Source of the DNA: Flavobacteriales bacterium
GTDB lineage: Bacteria > Bacteroidota > Bacteroidia > Flavobacteriales_D > Parvicellaceae
Direction of reading: 5' to 3'
Assembly (NCBI GenBank): GCA_026993705.1
Contig: JALWSJ010000456.1
Coordinates: 1-8,641, forward strand
Length of the DNA stretch: 8,641 nucleotides
Shown: positions 1 through 4,737 of the stretch, piece after piece
Numbering within the stretch: position 1 is the first letter of the stretch
Layout of the letters: each line of letters opens with the position of its first letter
Notes under the pieces: model-generated
The model's database searches: none
Seen by the model: only the letters and a program-made list of their open reading frames with translations
Told to the model about the DNA's origin: nothing
Program-made: the position numbers and the translations under genes

Positions 1-329
1 ACTTTGTGTTTTATGAACGTGATTTCAATATCTCTAATTTCATGTTGAATCGTATCTTCCGCAATATAATCATCAATTATATTATTATTTGAAGAATCGG
101 ATGGTTGAGAAGTAATTGGACTAATCGTTGAACTATCAGAAACAATTGTAGTATCCGAATTTAAGTCGGTTATAGTATTAGTCGCAGAATCTAAAGGAAG
201 TAAGTTGTTTGTAGAATCGGATGATACTGGTAAATTTTGGACAACAGAATCTTGTTGAGCAACTAAAATAGTTGACCAAAAAAATACTATTGTAAAAAAC
301 AAAAATATCTTTTGTAAAAATTTTACCAT
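1..329 (-). CDS. Secreted protein of unknown function, partial (3' end outside window)
   Basis: The reverse strand is open from an ATG at 329 to the window edge (109 complete codons). It starts MVKFLQKIFLFFTIVFFWST, a basic n-region and hydrophobic core ending near ILVAQQ, which is a convincing Sec signal peptide with predicted cleavage around residue 24-25. The exported part begins with about 65 residues very rich in Ser, Thr, Asp and Asn (for example SDSTNN, SDTTIVSDSS, PSDSSNNN), an acidic low-complexity linker, and then changes to DIEITFIKHK, which may be the first strand of a folded domain. It lies 66 bp after the stop of the upstream minus-strand gene, so it is probably the third member of the same operon. 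A near-consensus -7 element (TATAATTTG, one base longer than TAnnTTTG) lies about 10-20 bases upstream of the ATG, so it may also have its own promoter. I do not recognise the family, and the visible part is too short to assign one. Confidence 0.75.
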   Translation of the reverse strand, partial: MVKFLQKIFLFFTIVFFWSTILVAQQDSVVQNLPVSSDSTNNLLPLDSATNTITDLNSDTTIVSDSSTISPITSQPSDSSNNNIIDDYIAEDTIQHEIRDIEITFIKHK

Positions 330-395
330 ATATGTTTTATTACAAACAAATTATAAGCGACAACAGGAAAAACCGTAACCTTAAAGGAATAAATT

Positions 396-944
396 TTAAA
401 AGTCAGGAATGAGGATTATCTCAATCTCTACGGTATAATAATCCGCGGTAGTTCCTAACAAACTTCCATTGGCAATACCACACTCATAACTTAAATTAAT
501 CTGATGTGTATTGGCATCGGCGGGAATATGTGCAGGGTCAGTAGTATGCATCAATTCAAACCCTGGTGCGATGGACAAATCCTGCAAACCATTGAATGTC
601 GCCGTAGCTAAATTACCATTCGCGTCAGTCGCTTCAATTTGAACAACATCAAGAGGAATGGTATTCCCTCCACTGCCTTGAATATTCGGTTGCGATAAAA
701 ACGATTGCACATCAATATGCCAACCTATAAGCGTTCCACCAGTTAAATCCTGCATTGAAATCCCCAAGGTAGTACCATCTGTAATTCGAATGCCATTTCT
801 GTATTTATCGATAGAATTAAAGTTAAATTCTATATGCGAACCAATAATAGTGGTCAAACGAGCCGTGTTATCCTGAGCCTTTAGCACATAAGACGACAAA
901 ACGATAATAAAAAGAAAAGTAAATCGAACAAATAGCATAGGCAT
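396..944 (-). CDS. Secreted WxL-like beta-sandwich protein, smaller paralog
   Basis: Predicted exported protein of 182 residues. Residues 1-24 (MPMLFVRFTFLFIIVLSSYV, then LKAQ) form a signal peptide, and the rest is rich in predicted beta strand with no further membrane segment. It shares with the neighbouring 222-residue protein a motif at 38-52 (IEFNFNSIDKYRNGI), a W-x-I at 75-77 (GWHIDV) followed by a region ending in PLDVVQIEAT, a single cysteine in SYECG (C155), and a last strand Y-T-V-E-I-E-I-I-L near the C-terminus. The spacing of W-x-I, the L-x-x-V strand and the C-terminal Y-x-V strand recalls the WxL domain of Firmicutes, though identity is too low to claim membership by eye. The reading frame extends upstream to 986, but that extension lies inside a perfect 15-bp hairpin (955-990), so I prefer the ATG at 944; 938 (MLFVRF) is equally possible. 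It follows its paralog by 75 bp and precedes the partial secreted-protein gene by 66 bp. Confidence 0.8.
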   Translation of the reverse strand: MPMLFVRFTFLFIIVLSSYVLKAQDNTARLTTIIGSHIEFNFNSIDKYRNGIRITDGTTLGISMQDLTGGTLIGWHIDVQSFLSQPNIQGSGGNTIPLDVVQIEATDANGNLATATFNGLQDLSIAPGFELMHTTDPAHIPADANTHQINLSYECGIANGSLLGTTADYYTVEIEIILIPDF

Positions 945-954
945 TAATACAGTA

Positions 955-990
955 AAAGTTGACACAGTTAAAAAGAACTGTGTCAACTTT
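955..990 (-). terminator. Perfect 15-bp hairpin between the two paralogous secreted-protein genes
   Basis: Arms 955-969 and 976-990 are perfect inverted repeats (AAAGTTGACACAGTT and its complement) around a six-base loop. On the minus strand the hairpin begins about 30 bases after the stop codon of the 222-residue protein, and its 3' arm runs into TTTTACTG. The T-run is mostly inside the stem, so it is not a textbook intrinsic terminator; it could instead be a transcript-stabilising or attenuating hairpin that sets different levels for the two paralogs. It sits only 10 bases before the chosen ATG at 944 and contains the ATG of the longer reading frame, which argues against that start. Confidence 0.55.
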
Positions 991-1019
991 AGTTGAGTGT
1001 GTGTAATAACTTCCGTAAA

Positions 1020-1688
1020 TTATAACGAAGCTAACTCAAATAATACATTTACAATGTATCTATCCGGAGTTGGACTAGGGTTTTGTTCCAAAAGAACTGT
1101 ACTGTTCATTGGAGCAGGAGCAGCAGACACTTCAGCCGTACCACATCTCCACGTGATTGTAAAATCATTATCAGTTACATCTCCCGCACTTGCGTTGGCA
1201 GCACCGTTATCTGTAATTAACACCACCGGAAATTGTTCCAAGGCTGTTACAGCAGTTCCGTCAACCGTCGGAGCAGAAGTAATTTCAGTACCAAAAGTAT
1301 GCGTACCATTAGAGGTTAACGAAAACCCTACATTGTCCAATGTTAACGTATTGGCAGGGTTATCAGTACCTATAAAGGTAGCTTCTTCCGCACCATAACT
1401 TAACTCCCATCTGGTAGATGAAGCAATAGTGAAGTTTGTTGAATACATAGGATCTGAAGTAGCCGGGTTCGCAGAACCTGAAGAAGCTGCATCTCCCGAG
1501 ATACCTAAACGATAATCATCAATTGAGTTAAAGGTAAACTCAATGTTACCACCATCGGTGATAGTCATTCTTAATACTTCATTAAGATTTACCGCAAGAG
1601 GAATAATATTCCTGTCGCGAATGGCTTGAGCGTATGAGGTAGCACCCCACAACATCAATCCTCCGAGCAAAATAGTCACTTTTTTCAT
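1020..1688 (-). CDS. Secreted WxL-like beta-sandwich protein, larger paralog
   Basis: Predicted exported protein of 222 residues. Residues 1-20 form a clear signal peptide (MKKVTILLGGLMLWGATSYA, cleavage before QA). The mature part is Ala-, Ser-, Thr- and Asn-rich, almost lysine-free, and reads as alternating beta strands without a membrane anchor or a type IX (Por) C-terminal signal that I can recognise. Features shared with the next gene are IEFTFNSIDDYRLGI (49-63), a W-x-L at 94-96 (RWELSY), LTLDNVGFSL (115-124), one cysteine in TWRCG (C182), and a final strand RYIVNVLFEL (210-219). The W-x-L plus a C-terminal Y-x-V-x-V-x-F-x-L strand resembles the WxL domain of Gram-positive surface proteins. 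It is first in a minus-strand run of three exported proteins and diverges from a two-domain Ig-like protein that resembles the partner of WxL proteins. It may be a surface-layer or adhesion subunit; that role is inference. Distant fimbrial subunits are the main alternative. Confidence 0.8.
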   Translation of the reverse strand: MKKVTILLGGLMLWGATSYAQAIRDRNIIPLAVNLNEVLRMTITDGGNIEFTFNSIDDYRLGISGDAASSGSANPATSDPMYSTNFTIASSTRWELSYGAEEATFIGTDNPANTLTLDNVGFSLTSNGTHTFGTEITSAPTVDGTAVTALEQFPVVLITDNGAANASAGDVTDNDFTITWRCGTAEVSAAPAPMNSTVLLEQNPSPTPDRYIVNVLFELASL

Positions 1689-1897
1689 AATATATAGTTT
1701 TTAGTTCGCTACAATATTAAGTATAAAGTTTAAAAAAATAAAATTTTAGCACTATTTTTTTATCGAAGTATTTTTTTGATTGATAAACATATAATAATCA
1801 ATGATTGGCGTTTTAACTAAAAATTAAAGATTATAAAGTACGCTGTTTATATCTGTTTTATTCTTATAATTGTAACAGAATTAAACCTTTATCAGTT
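1689..1897. promoter_or_regulatory. Divergent intergenic region with two weak -7 boxes
   Basis: This 209-bp AT-rich gap separates the divergent exported-protein genes. On the minus strand TAATATTG (1712-1719) and on the plus strand TATAATTG (1865-1872) each match 7 of 8 positions of the Bacteroidota -7 box TAnnTTTG, and each lies about 24-25 bases from its ATG (1688 and 1898). Both deviate at the same position (A for the first T of TTTG), so the two genes could share one sigma factor. No good -33 TTG element is seen on either side. Confidence 0.35.
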
Positions 1898-2695
1898 ATG
1901 AAAATACTATTTATCACATTCGTTTTACTCTTTAGTCACCTGATAACCAATGCCCAAGACTTTGAAGTTGCTCCAGTAGTCATGAATTTTGATGCTAATC
2001 CTGGTCAAATTCAAAAGAAAAAAATGACGATAAGAAATCACGCCAACATAAAACAGACCTTCACTTTTAATTTCGGAGATTATGAAATTAACGAAGAAGG
2101 AAAGAAAGTGCGTATGCCGGCAGGCAAGTCAAAACGCTCGTGTGCCAGTTGGATAACCGTTTCTCCTACTGTTTTAACGCTCAATCCGAATGAAGAACGA
2201 GAAGTAACGGTTCTGATGACTGTTCCTAAAAATGAGTTTTCAACACGGTGGGGAATGATATACGTACAGGCAGCAAAAGAACAAGAAGCTCGCGAAGTTG
2301 ACAAACAAATGGCAACAGGAATAAAGGTAACACCACGTATCGCCGTTTTGGTTAGCCAATCCCCAAAATCAAACACCAATTATAAAGGAAAGATATACGG
2401 ATTAAAGGACGTAACCACCGAAAAAGACACCGTTAAAGTATTCAACGTTACGGTAGAAAATACAGGCGACAAAATTTTTGAAGCCAATGTTCAGTTGTTA
2501 TTAGGCGATTTAGCCACTGCAAAAGAACAAAAGTTTCCACCAAAAAAGCACCGCGTATTCCCAGGTGAAAAACGAACATTTACATTAACATTACCCAACG
2601 ATCTTCCCAAAGGAAAATACGGTTTAGCTGCCCTATTAAACTACGGACACAACACCGCAATCGAAGGAACACAAATGATGCTGGAAGTAAAATAA
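1898..2695 (+). CDS. Periplasmic two-domain Ig-like protein, DUF916/DUF3324-like or fimbrial-chaperone-like
   Basis: Protein of 265 residues with a signal peptide at 1-19 (MKILFITFVLLFSHLITNA, cleavage before QDFEV). Domain 1 (about 20-125) opens FEVAPVVMNFDANPGQ, continues with a strand T-I-R-N-H, and has SWITVSPTVLTLNPNEEREV and then WGMIYVQ. This is the usual pattern of the DUF916 domain of WxL-interacting proteins and, more distantly, of PapD-type N-terminal domains. Domain 2 (about 165-265) has VKVFNVTVENTGDKIFEANV and a P-G-E-K-R-T-F-T-L strand, like the DUF3324 host-binding domain or a COG1470-type domain. The C-terminal transmembrane helix and basic tail of Firmicutes WxL-interacting proteins are absent; the protein ends MMLEVK. 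It is divergent from the two WxL-like secreted genes and is the likely partner or chaperone for them. The fold reading is good; the partnership is inferred from context. Confidence 0.8.
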   Translation: MKILFITFVLLFSHLITNAQDFEVAPVVMNFDANPGQIQKKKMTIRNHANIKQTFTFNFGDYEINEEGKKVRMPAGKSKRSCASWITVSPTVLTLNPNEEREVTVLMTVPKNEFSTRWGMIYVQAAKEQEAREVDKQMATGIKVTPRIAVLVSQSPKSNTNYKGKIYGLKDVTTEKDTVKVFNVTVENTGDKIFEANVQLLLGDLATAKEQKFPPKKHRVFPGEKRTFTLTLPNDLPKGKYGLAALLNYGHNTAIEGTQMMLEVK

Positions 2696-2714
2696 CTATT
2701 CCCCAAAAATATTG

Positions 2715-2722
2715 TACTTTTG
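2715..2722 (+). promoter_or_regulatory. Perfect TAnnTTTG -7 box upstream of repeat copy 1 and amn
   Basis: TACTTTTG matches the Bacteroidota primary-sigma -7 consensus exactly and would start transcription near 2728-2730, about 12 bases before the first conserved base of the structured repeat. No convincing -33 TTG lies at the usual distance. If active, it would give amn a leader of roughly 350 nt made almost entirely of the repeat. Confidence 0.4.
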
Positions 2723-2740
2723 TATTCTAGAGAATAATTA

Positions 2741-3053
2741 GGGCGTTCCCCCAATTTACAAAACAAACATATCGCTAACGCGAAATGTTTGTTTTGTAAA
2801 TTGGGGTCGGGCTATCACTACTCACTCTTTTGTGTTGCATAAGTGCAACAACACAAAAGGAGTTCAAACACGCCGTTCTATCCCTAACGCGGGCGAAATT
2901 GGCGGATAGAAAGTGAATTTTTGGTTTCTTAGACGATGAATAAAAATTTTGCATAGCACCCGCTATGGAAAATTTTTATAAAGAAGTATAAGGAATCAAA
3001 AAACGCTTTATACCGTCTATTTCGCTCGTGTTAGGGATACCAATCCCTAACGC
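2741..3053 (+). repeat. Structured intergenic repeat, copy 1 (three-hairpin element)
   Basis: This fills most of the 382-bp gap between the Ig-like protein gene and amn. In order: connector GGGCGTTCCCC; hairpin H1 with perfect 22-bp arms (2749-2770 and 2785-2806) and a small inner TCGC-TAAC-GCGA stem in its loop; connector GGGTCGGGCTATC; hairpin H2 with 11-bp arms (2827-2837 and 2849-2859); connector GCCGTTCTATCCCTAACGCG; and long domain H3. H3 is closed by arms 2879-2899 and 3019-3039 (21 pairs, two of them G-T), continues with a 13-bp segment (2918-2930 with 2990-3002, two G-T pairs), then 2940-2950 with 2969-2979, and is capped by CATAGC-ACCC-GCTATG (2952-2967). A further hairpin, 3030-3051, overlaps the 3' closing arm. 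All connectors recur, inverted, in the copy upstream of dut, while H1 and H2 stems share no sequence. No open reading frame of note lies inside. Confidence 0.85.
3030..3051 (+). promoter_or_regulatory. Hairpin in the amn leader that competes with the H3 closing stem
   Basis: GTTAGGGAT (3030-3038) pairs perfectly with ATCCCTAAC (3043-3051) across the loop ACCA. The same 3030-3038 bases also form part of the long-range stem with 2880-2888, because ATCCCTAACGC occurs at both 2880-2890 and 3043-3053. The two pairings exclude each other, and the hairpin ends 26 bases before the amn ATG. Regulatory use is inference; an incidental duplication at the repeat boundary is also possible. Confidence 0.45.
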
Positions 3054-3077
3054 AAACTAACGAAATATTAAAAAAAC

Positions 3078-3851
3078 ATGAAAACAAAAGAAGATATAGT
3101 AAAAAATTGGTTACCCAGATATACGGGGTTAGAATTAAAAGACTTTGGACAATATATTTTATTGACAAACTTTGACAATTATGTTGATTTATTTGCCAAC
3201 AAATTCGGGGTGGAGGTAAAAGGTAGAGACAAAGCTATGCCTAGTGCAACAGCCGAAGGAATTACCATGATTAACTTTGGAATGGGTTCTGCCAATGCGG
3301 CCACGGTAATGGATTTATTATCCGCAGTTAAACCAAAAGCTGTCTTGTTTTTAGGAAAATGCGGAGGATTAAAAAAGAAAAACAAAATCGGAGATATGAT
3401 TCTTCCAATTGCTGCCATTAAAGGAGAAGGAGCCTCAAGTAACTACTTCCCTGTAGAAGTACCGGCTTTACCTGCTTTCAACTTGCAACGTGCCGTTTCT
3501 CACTCTGTAAGAGAACAAGGCTTGGATTATTGGACAGGCACAGTTTACACAACGAGCCGAAGAGTATGGGAACACGATAATAAATTCAAAAAGTACTTAC
3601 GCAAAATTAGAGCCATGGCTATTGATATGGAAACGTCTGCTATTTTTACGGGTGGCTTTGCAAACAAAATTCCCGCAGGTGCTCTTTTACTTGTTTCTGA
3701 CCAACCTATGGTTCCGCAAGGCGTAAAGACCGACAAGAGTGATTCACACGTTACCAAAAACTACGTGGATAAACACATACAAATCGGTATTGACTCGCTG
3801 AAAGAAATTATGAACAAAGGAGAAACGGTTAAACATTTACGTTTTAGTTAG
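3078..3851 (+). CDS. amn: AMP nucleosidase, short Bacteroidota form
   Basis: Predicted to hydrolyse AMP to adenine and ribose 5-phosphate (EC 3.2.2.4) in the cytoplasm, linking adenylate turnover to purine salvage. The 257 residues form a single PNP/UDP phosphorylase-superfamily domain: GMGSANAA (68-75) and GKCGG (93-97) are phosphate- and sugar-site glycine loops, IDMETSAIF (182-190) is the nucleoside-binding M-E-T/S segment, and SDQP (207-210) carries the Asp expected near the base. E. coli Amn is about 480 residues with an extra N-terminal domain; the short form seen here is the usual one in Bacteroidota, and the start MKTKEDIVKNWLPRYTG fits it. Other superfamily members (MTA/SAH nucleosidase, uridine phosphorylase) are the alternatives, but the N-terminus and length favour AMP nucleosidase. 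It stands alone between two inverted copies of the structured repeat, and no -7 box is seen between the repeat and the ATG. Confidence 0.9.
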   Translation: MKTKEDIVKNWLPRYTGLELKDFGQYILLTNFDNYVDLFANKFGVEVKGRDKAMPSATAEGITMINFGMGSANAATVMDLLSAVKPKAVLFLGKCGGLKKKNKIGDMILPIAAIKGEGASSNYFPVEVPALPAFNLQRAVSHSVREQGLDYWTGTVYTTSRRVWEHDNKFKKYLRKIRAMAIDMETSAIFTGGFANKIPAGALLLVSDQPMVPQGVKTDKSDSHVTKNYVDKHIQIGIDSLKEIMNKGETVKHLRFS

Positions 3852-3918
3852 AGGATGTCAGGTAACTATGTAAATAACTTTAACACCTTTATAATTTACT
3901 AATCAATTTCATTTTACT

Positions 3919-3951
3919 AGACCTACTAGGTTTTGAAAACCTAGTAGGTCT
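3919..3951. repeat. 33-bp perfect palindrome after amn
   Basis: Arms 3919-3934 (AGACCTACTAGGTTTT) and 3936-3951 are perfect inverted repeats separated by a single G, so a real hairpin would have a loop of about TTTGAAA. This type of AGACCTACTAGG palindrome is familiar to me from flavobacterial intergenic regions, though I cannot give a family name. It lies 67 bases after the amn stop and could act as a bidirectional transcript end, but no T-run follows it on the plus strand. It is distinct from the three-hairpin element next to it. Confidence 0.75.
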
Positions 3952-3968
3952 GAAGTCTGAAGTCTGAA
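3951..3968. repeat. Short TGAAGTC tandem repeat abutting the palindrome
   Basis: TGAAGTC TGAAGTC TGAA begins on the last base of the palindrome: two full 7-bp units and a partial third. It may be slippage at the edge of the palindrome. Confidence 0.6.
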
Positions 3969-3974
3969 AAGTTC

Positions 3975-3982
3975 TAGATTTG
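3975..3982 (+). promoter_or_regulatory. Perfect TAnnTTTG -7 box upstream of repeat copy 2 and dut
   Basis: TAGATTTG matches the -7 consensus exactly and predicts a start near 3988-3990, at the outer edge of the second repeat. This is the only perfect -7 box I see between amn and dut, so it is the best candidate promoter for the dut-prfB unit, with a leader of about 305 nt. No clear -33 TTG was found. Confidence 0.4.
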
Positions 3983-3986
3983 TATT

Positions 3987-4267
3987 CGTAACACAGGGCA
4001 TTTAAGCACAATAAAATGGTTTTATTTTCCTTATACATTTTCAAAATAAATATCCATAGCGAGTGCTATGCAAATTTATTTTTCATCGTCTAAAAAAACT
4101 AAATTCCATTTTATTTGTACTTACCTACCTCGTGTTAGGGATAGAAGCGGCATCCTTTTGCCCTCCTTTTGGGAGGGCAAAAGATATAGCGGATAGCCCG
4201 ACCCTTTTCAGCAAAAGACACGTTTCGCGAGAGCGACATGTGTCTTTTGCTGAAAAGGGGAACACCC
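3987..4267 (-). repeat. Structured intergenic repeat, copy 2 (inverted)
   Basis: Together with the palindrome this fills the 442-bp gap between amn and dut. Read on the minus strand it matches copy 1 part for part: GGGTGTTCCCC (4257-4267); H1 with 20-bp perfect arms (4202-4221 and 4240-4259) around an inner TCGC-GAGA-GCGA stem (4225-4236); GGGTCGGGCTATCCGC (4189-4204); H2 with 12-bp perfect arms (4155-4166 and 4172-4183); GCCGCTTCTATCCCTAACACG (4131-4151); and H3 capped by CATAGC-GAGT-GCTATG (4055-4070), flanked by 9-bp arms (4043-4051 and 4074-4082), with TAGACGATGAA and GTATAAGGAA at the same places as in copy 1. H3 also pairs at 4010-4019 with 4106-4115 and at 3989-3994 with 4132-4137, but less completely than in copy 1. 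The H1 and H2 stems bear no sequence similarity to those of copy 1. Confidence 0.85.
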
Positions 4268-4293
4268 AAAATAATAAAAAACGTCAAACAATT

Positions 4294-4728
4294 ATGAATG
4301 TACAATTAATTAACCAATCAAAACATGCTACGCCTCAATACGCAACTCCTTTATCGGCTGGTGTGGATTTGAGAGCGAATTTGGAAGAACCAATAGAACT
4401 GTTACCTTTACAAAGAAAATTGATTAAAACAGGGTTGTTTATTGCTTTGCCTGAAGGATATGAAGCCCAAGTGCGCCCGCGTAGTGGATTGGCTTATAAA
4501 AAAGGGGTTACGGTACTTAATTCACCTGGTACAATTGATGCAGATTATCGTGGTGAGATTGGTGTTTTGTTAGTAAATTTGTCTAGCGAGCCTTTTGTTG
4601 TGGAAGATGGAGAACGAATTGCTCAGTTGGTCGTAGCAAAGCACGAAACGGTTGAATGGCAGGAGGTTGAACAATTAGAAGAGACTACTAGAGGTGCAGG
4701 TGGATTTGGTAGTACAGGAACAAAATAA
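4294..4728 (+). CDS. dut: Deoxyuridine 5'-triphosphate nucleotidohydrolase (dUTPase)
   Basis: Hydrolyses dUTP to dUMP and pyrophosphate, keeping uracil out of DNA and supplying dUMP for thymidylate synthesis. The 144-residue protein has all five trimeric dUTPase motifs in order: TPLSAGVDLRA (18-28), RPRSGLAYKKG (61-71), GTIDADYRGEIGVLLVN (79-95, with the catalytic Asp and the uracil-stacking Tyr region), GERIAQLVV (106-114), and the glycine-rich RGAGGFGSTG (133-142) that closes over the nucleotide. The length is standard. The reading frame continues upstream to 4063, but those extra 77 codons lie in the structured repeat and read like a chance translation; the ATG at 4294 (MNVQLINQSK) matches the normal dUTPase N-terminus. 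It is followed by prfB after 9 bases, so the two are very probably co-transcribed. A leader promoter at 3975-3982 is the likely source. Confidence 0.96.
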   Translation: MNVQLINQSKHATPQYATPLSAGVDLRANLEEPIELLPLQRKLIKTGLFIALPEGYEAQVRPRSGLAYKKGVTVLNSPGTIDADYRGEIGVLLVNLSSEPFVVEDGERIAQLVVAKHETVEWQEVEQLEETTRGAGGFGSTGTK

Positions 4729-4737
4729 AAGAGAATA

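Noticed and set aside
945..986. Longer start for the 182-residue secreted protein
   Set aside because: The extra 14 codons lie in the perfect hairpin and intergenic sequence, and place a spurious segment before the signal peptide.
997..1398. 133-codon plus-strand open frame
   Set aside because: It lies antisense to the 222-residue secreted protein, has no signal or recognisable motif, and reads like the complement of a Ser/Thr/Ala-rich gene.
1779..1802. ATTGAT/ATCAAT inverted repeat between the divergent genes
   Set aside because: Six-base arms in very AT-rich DNA are expected by chance, and nothing else marks it as an operator.
2080..2379. Minus-strand open frame inside the Ig-like protein gene, and similar ones at 3179-3418, 3545-3757, 5025-5226, 5645-5830, 7502-7708, 7779-8018 and 8118-8327
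   Set aside because: All overlap strongly supported genes in other frames and show no domain, signal or start context.
2741..3053. Known metabolite riboswitch upstream of amn
   Set aside because: No purine or other riboswitch core is recognisable, and the same element occurs upstream of dut in the opposite orientation and after an unrelated gene.
2741..4267. CRISPR array
   Set aside because: There are only two full inverted copies, no regular spacing, and the variable parts are self-complementary stems rather than spacers.
4063..4293. N-terminal extension of dut by 77 codons
   Set aside because: It translates the structured repeat, including both arms of H1 and H2, and is not part of any dUTPase; the ATG at 4294 gives the normal family start.
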